Position numbers and translations under genes: made by a program
The notes under the pieces: model-generated
Told to the model about the DNA's origin: nothing
What the model saw: only the letters and a program-made list of their open reading frames with translations
Database searches by the model: none
Assembly (NCBI GenBank): GCA_905250115.1
Contig: CAJNOI010000137.1
Span: 1 to 64,000 of the forward strand
DNA from: Adineta steineri
Lineage: Eukaryota > Rotifera > Eurotatoria > Adinetida > Adinetidae
Length of the DNA: 64,000 nt
Direction: 5' to 3'
Part shown: positions 60,142 to 64,000 of the stretch, one piece after another
Numbering within the stretch: position 1 is the stretch's first letter
Layout: every line of letters begins with the position of its first letter

Positions 60142-63100
60142 ATGCATTGGCAATTGTTATATTTTATTACATTATTATCAATGACAATAATTAAATCGAA
60201 TGCATCATTTCTGTATGATACAATTGATAATTCAAAAACAACTTTCGATTGTCTTTATGCTTATATAAATGATGATGGTGAATCATATGAACACGTTTCA
60301 TTTCGAACAAATTATCTAATACCTTATTGTCGACGTCCATTATCAATCGATCCTATTAATAAAATACAAGGATATATAGAAAATACAGATACATTTAAGA
60401 ATTTACGTTTACAAGGAATTACGAGTGAAAATCTTCGTCAATGGTCAATATCAATTGATATTATTGAACTATATTCTATATATTTCATTACAAATGATAT
60501 CGAATCTGATGAATTTATTTTTAATAATTGTTCATCATTATGGTTTGGTTCGAATTGTCAATATACATTTAATTTGAATATGTTTATTGAATCATTCGGG
60601 GATTTCGTAGATTCTTCATTTGAAGCTCGTCAATACCATATAGAAGAAAACATTGTAATACATACTTGTTATCCTCATTTATCTGGATGTCATCGTGGTC
60701 CTGAACCGATGTGTTTAGATTGGCGTGAAATATGTGATGGAAAAATCGATTGTATTGGAGAGAACTTTGGTATAGATGAAGAATATTGTAGTGAACTTGA
60801 AATAAATGAATGTAACGAAAATGAATATCGATGTCATAACGGAGCACAATGTATTCCGCATGAATTCTTTCGTGATAGTCGATTAAGTAAAGATTGCTTG
60901 GATGGAACAGATGAACCTGAAGAATATCGTCACGAGATACAAGACACTGGTAGATGCATCGGTTCAATGCGATTCGCTTGTGAAGAGAAAACATGTCGTC
61001 AACCACAAGAATTTTCATGTGGCAATGGATTTTGCGTAAAATCTAACTTTGGTTTTGATCGTATTAGTATGAGACAACATGCTTGTAACGGTATAGGTCG
61101 TACTGCCTACTATCTTCAAGCAATTTGTAAATCAGCCAAACAATATCCGGATGATTGCTATCTTTTATTATACTGTAAACTCGGCTTTTATAACATTCTC
61201 CAAAATGATACATACAATATAGAAGATTGTTTACGTGCAGATTGGTCATCAATAAATTGTACACTAGAATATCTTTCATTTCCTCTTGAACCTATTTTAC
61301 ATGGTTATTTTCAACCTATTTATTCAACTAAAAGCTTGATCGAAAGTCATAATGATAATGGATGGCCAAAATATATCTATACTGATCCACGATTATGTTT
61401 ATATTTGCCAAAACCAACAACTCATATCAATGGTTTAGATTGTCGTGAAGCTCCAAAACCTTCGCACAACAATCGGCTTTTGTCATATAATTTGGAAGAA
61501 GATACTAAGATTTGTGCATTAACGGGAAATATTAATAAATACAAATCAAAGTCATCTTTATTTTATTGTGAACAATCTCATAAATATATATCGAAACATC
61601 GTCTCATTGATGGTACTCAAGATTGTAATTATAATGAAGATGAAAGTTATAATGATAGTTGTTCATTAAATGATACTCAACGCTTTACTTGTACATCAGA
61701 AACAAAATGTTTATCACCTGTAGGTATTGGCCATGATCAACCTGATTGCAAAAATAAAGAAGATATATACATTGGAAATCCTGAAATATTTGTATATGCA
61801 CGTCTTTGTAATCGTATACATGACGCACAGATACCACCAGAAGATAATGAAGACGATGAAACCAATTGTGAATGGTGGCCCTGTCATACTCCGTACACTC
61901 GATGTGATAAGGTTTTGCAATGTGCTAATGGTATCGATGAATTGAATTGTCCTGATGCTAATTGTAATATTAATGAATTTAAATGTTTAATTGATTATTC
62001 ATCTGATGATCATTATTGTATTCCTCAAGAATATATTTATGAAAAACCAATCGATTGTATTAATCATGGTTTTAATGGTCATGGTTATCTAAATCGAACT
62101 ATAATTTATTCGAATAATTTAACTTTTAATATTAATAAAAAATATATATCATGGAAAGAAAAGGCTTGTTTAACAAAAAATGATGTTTGTGGCTATTCAT
62201 CAACTAATGATCAACAATTAATATGTAATATTGTTGAAAACGATATTCGCATTAAGTATGCATTAACAATAGATTTATATAATGGAGCGTCATGTCGGAT
62301 ATTATCTGATTCTAGCGATCTTTATAAGCGTTATTATTTTTCTACATGGAATTTAGGATATTTTCCACCAGTAATAAACGAAACATCATTATCATCTCAA
62401 CAATTTATCAATATTAACCCAAAAGAATCTCTCAAAATCAATACTAGTATTGAATCAATCGTATATTGTAATCGTGGAATTGTTATATTTGAAGGAAAAT
62501 CTTATGAAAAGAAATGTTTATGTCCACCTAATTATTACGGTGATCGATGTCAATGGCAAAATCAACGTATTAGTTTAACACTTCAGATACGTCCAGTAGG
62601 TTCACATAAGAATAAACATTCTATTTATGATATATTTATTTATTTAATTGATGATGAAAATGAAATAATACATAATTATGAAAAAATTAATTATATGACA
62701 TCAAAAGATTGTAATACAAAATACAATCGTTATTTACTTTATCCTAATCAACCAAAAAATCCTAATCATACCTATTCAATACGTATTGATATTTATGAAA
62801 AATTAACATTATTTAATTATTATGCAAGTTGGAATTTATCTATTCCATTTCCATTTTTACCAGTTAATCGTATAGCAACACAACTTCGTATTCCATCAGA
62901 AAAATCTCAACCATTAACAAATTGTTCAGCTCAATGTGGAAACCATGGACAGTGTTTTAATTATATTAATACAGCAAAAGAATTTTGTCTTTGTAATCAA
63001 GGCTATTCAGGTCGTTTTTGTAATATAACGTATAACTGCTCATGTTCATCGGATTCAATCTGTTTAAATTCATCAATTTGTTTATGTTCATTAAATAAAT

Positions 63101-64000
63101 TTGGTTCAAAATGTTATTTACAATATACATCTTGTCGATCGAATAATAATTCATGTCAAAATAATGGTCAATGTATATCTTATAATAATCATATAAATCA
63201 TGATGATTTTATTTGTTTATGTCCGGAAAATTCTACTGGACCTTATTGTGAATATCAACTAAATAAAATTAATATTAATTTTAAAATCAATTCAATTCCA
63301 TTATCAATCATTGCTCATTATATTATTTCACATGATAAAAGAAGACATGAAAAAATAACAAAGTTTAAAAAAATTTCATTGGATCAATTTTCAATTGAAT
63401 TATTTTCTCAAATTCCATTTAATTTATTATTTATTGAATTTGAAAAGAATTTTTATCTTACTGTAGTAAGAGAAAAATCAATTCGTTCTGAAAATATTGC
63501 TACTAATATAAATCAAGATTACAAATGTGAAAATATAAATAAACTTTTAAATTCAACAATACTTAATTACACAAATCTTCGTCGATTAAAATATTATCAA
63601 TTACCATGTATAGAAAATCTCAACTTAAAATGTTTTTATGATGAGAAATATATGTGTGTTTGTGATAAAAATCGTTATTCAAATTGTTTTGATTTTATTC
63701 ATAATGCATCCCATAATTGTCAAGGTAATAATTATTGTGAAAATAATGGCGAATGTCTTCAAGATAATATAACTTGCCCATCAACTTCAATATGTATATG
63801 TAAGAAATGTCATTATGGAAGTAAATGTCAATTTAATAGCACGGGTTTTAGTACATCACTTGATGTTATATTTGGATATCATATTAAACCATTTATTTCA
63901 TTTACAAAACAATCCAGCGCAGTAAAAATAACAGCATCCATAACAATTTTAATGTTAATATTTAGTATTATTAATGGAGTATTATCTACATTAACTTTTA
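60142..64000 (+). CDS. LDLa/EGF-module receptor with 7TM start, 3' end cut
   Basis: One uninterrupted frame of 1286 codons, open at the window edge. MHWQLLYFITLLSMTIIKSN is a signal peptide. Ectodomain: Cys-rich LDL-receptor class A-like modules (CLDWREICDGKIDCIG, CHNGAQCIPHEF..CLDGTDEPEE, TRCDKVLQCANGIDELNCPD, FKCLIDYSSDDHYCIP), then a beta-sandwich-like segment repeated between EGF-like modules (CLCPPNYYGDRCQ; CSAQCGNHGQCFNY..CLCNQGYSGRFC; CQNNGQCIS..CLCPENSTGPYC; CENNGECLQD..CICKKCHYGSKC). The last residues (KITASITILMLIFSIINGVL) begin a transmembrane helix. Bdelloids have many receptors with LDLa and EGF modules followed by a rhodopsin-like 7TM domain, and this fits that layout. The 7TM part itself lies beyond the window. 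No intron in nearly 3.9 kb is notable. Ligand unknown. Confidence 0.85.
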   Translation, partial: MHWQLLYFITLLSMTIIKSNASFLYDTIDNSKTTFDCLYAYINDDGESYEHVSFRTNYLIPYCRRPLSIDPINKIQGYIENTDTFKNLRLQGITSENLRQWSISIDIIELYSIYFITNDIESDEFIFNNCSSLWFGSNCQYTFNLNMFIESFGDFVDSSFEARQYHIEENIVIHTCYPHLSGCHRGPEPMCLDWREICDGKIDCIGENFGIDEEYCSELEINECNENEYRCHNGAQCIPHEFFRDSRLSKDCLDGTDEPEEYRHEIQDTGRCIGSMRFACEEKTCRQPQEFSCGNGFCVKSNFGFDRISMRQHACNGIGRTAYYLQAICKSAKQYPDDCYLLLYCKLGFYNILQNDTYNIEDCLRADWSSINCTLEYLSFPLEPILHGYFQPIYSTKSLIESHNDNGWPKYIYTDPRLCLYLPKPTTHINGLDCREAPKPSHNNRLLSYNLEEDTKICALTGNINKYKSKSSLFYCEQSHKYISKHRLIDGTQDCNYNEDESYNDSCSLNDTQRFTCTSETKCLSPVGIGHDQPDCKNKEDIYIGNPEIFVYARLCNRIHDAQIPPEDNEDDETNCEWWPCHTPYTRCDKVLQCANGIDELNCPDANCNINEFKCLIDYSSDDHYCIPQEYIYEKPIDCINHGFNGHGYLNRTIIYSNNLTFNINKKYISWKEKACLTKNDVCGYSSTNDQQLICNIVENDIRIKYALTIDLYNGASCRILSDSSDLYKRYYFSTWNLGYFPPVINETSLSSQQFININPKESLKINTSIESIVYCNRGIVIFEGKSYEKKCLCPPNYYGDRCQWQNQRISLTLQIRPVGSHKNKHSIYDIFIYLIDDENEIIHNYEKINYMTSKDCNTKYNRYLLYPNQPKNPNHTYSIRIDIYEKLTLFNYYASWNLSIPFPFLPVNRIATQLRIPSEKSQPLTNCSAQCGNHGQCFNYINTAKEFCLCNQGYSGRFCNITYNCSCSSDSICLNSSICLCSLNKFGSKCYLQYTSCRSNNNSCQNNGQCISYNNHINHDDFICLCPENSTGPYCEYQLNKININFKINSIPLSIIAHYIISHDKRRHEKITKFKKISLDQFSIELFSQIPFNLLFIEFEKNFYLTVVREKSIRSENIATNINQDYKCENINKLLNSTILNYTNLRRLKYYQLPCIENLNLKCFYDEKYMCVCDKNRYSNCFDFIHNASHNCQGNNYCENNGECLQDNITCPSTSICICKKCHYGSKCQFNSTGFSTSLDVIFGYHIKPFISFTKQSSAVKITASITILMLIFSIINGVLSTLTF

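Overview
The window looks like nuclear DNA of a bdelloid rotifer. It is strongly AT-rich, its genes are cut by many very short introns (mostly 50-60 nt, GT..AG), and it carries animal genes such as paramyosin, a SHARK-type tyrosine kinase, SmG, PSMD13 and CHCHD2/10. It also holds protein types that are expanded in bdelloids: a mucin-like membrane protein with an NHL propeller, an LDLa/EGF/7TM receptor and an F-box/LRR relic. Several non-coding spots carry TGTGGG-type repeats like those known from bdelloid telomeres. The genus cannot be told from the sequence. No tRNA, rRNA, CRISPR, retroviral or viral gene was recognised.

Layout. 0-10 kb: the 3' part of a Slac2/MyRIP-like Rab effector, a disordered protein of unknown role, and paramyosin. 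10-20 kb: a TMEM35/NACHO-like membrane protein (-), a single-pass membrane protein (+), the 3' end of a HERC-type HECT ubiquitin ligase (-) cut by a 100-N gap, 6-pyruvoyl-tetrahydropterin synthase (-) and a small hypothetical membrane ORF (-). 20-30 kb: an adenosine/adenine deaminase-like protein with a changed active site, an SH2-ankyrin-SH2-kinase gene, SmG (-) and PSMD13. 30-37 kb: a gene-poor stretch holding the second copy of a 1.2-kb dispersed repeat, orphan exons, decayed coding pieces, an 80-bp triplicate and a CA-rich minisatellite. 37.8-40.6 kb: the mucin-like NHL protein. 41-50 kb: fragments (an ABCC-like piece, an F-box/LRR pseudogene) around one intact small secreted protein. 51-58 kb, all on the minus strand: CHCHD2/10, a long disordered scaffold-like protein, a small secreted cysteine protein and a GILT thiol reductase. 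60.1 kb to the end: a large intronless receptor with LDLa and EGF modules, cut by the window edge just as its transmembrane part begins.

The genes do not form one pathway. Intact genes are ordinary housekeeping and muscle genes mixed with extracellular proteins, and the long AT-rich spacers hold decayed gene pieces and repeats. The points most worth checking are the deaminase whose catalytic Glu is replaced by His, the SHARK-like kinase without a glycine-rich loop, the duplicated 1.2-kb non-coding repeat, the telomere-like hairpins, and the recurrent TTTTAG acceptors just upstream of start codons, which fit spliced-leader trans-splicing.
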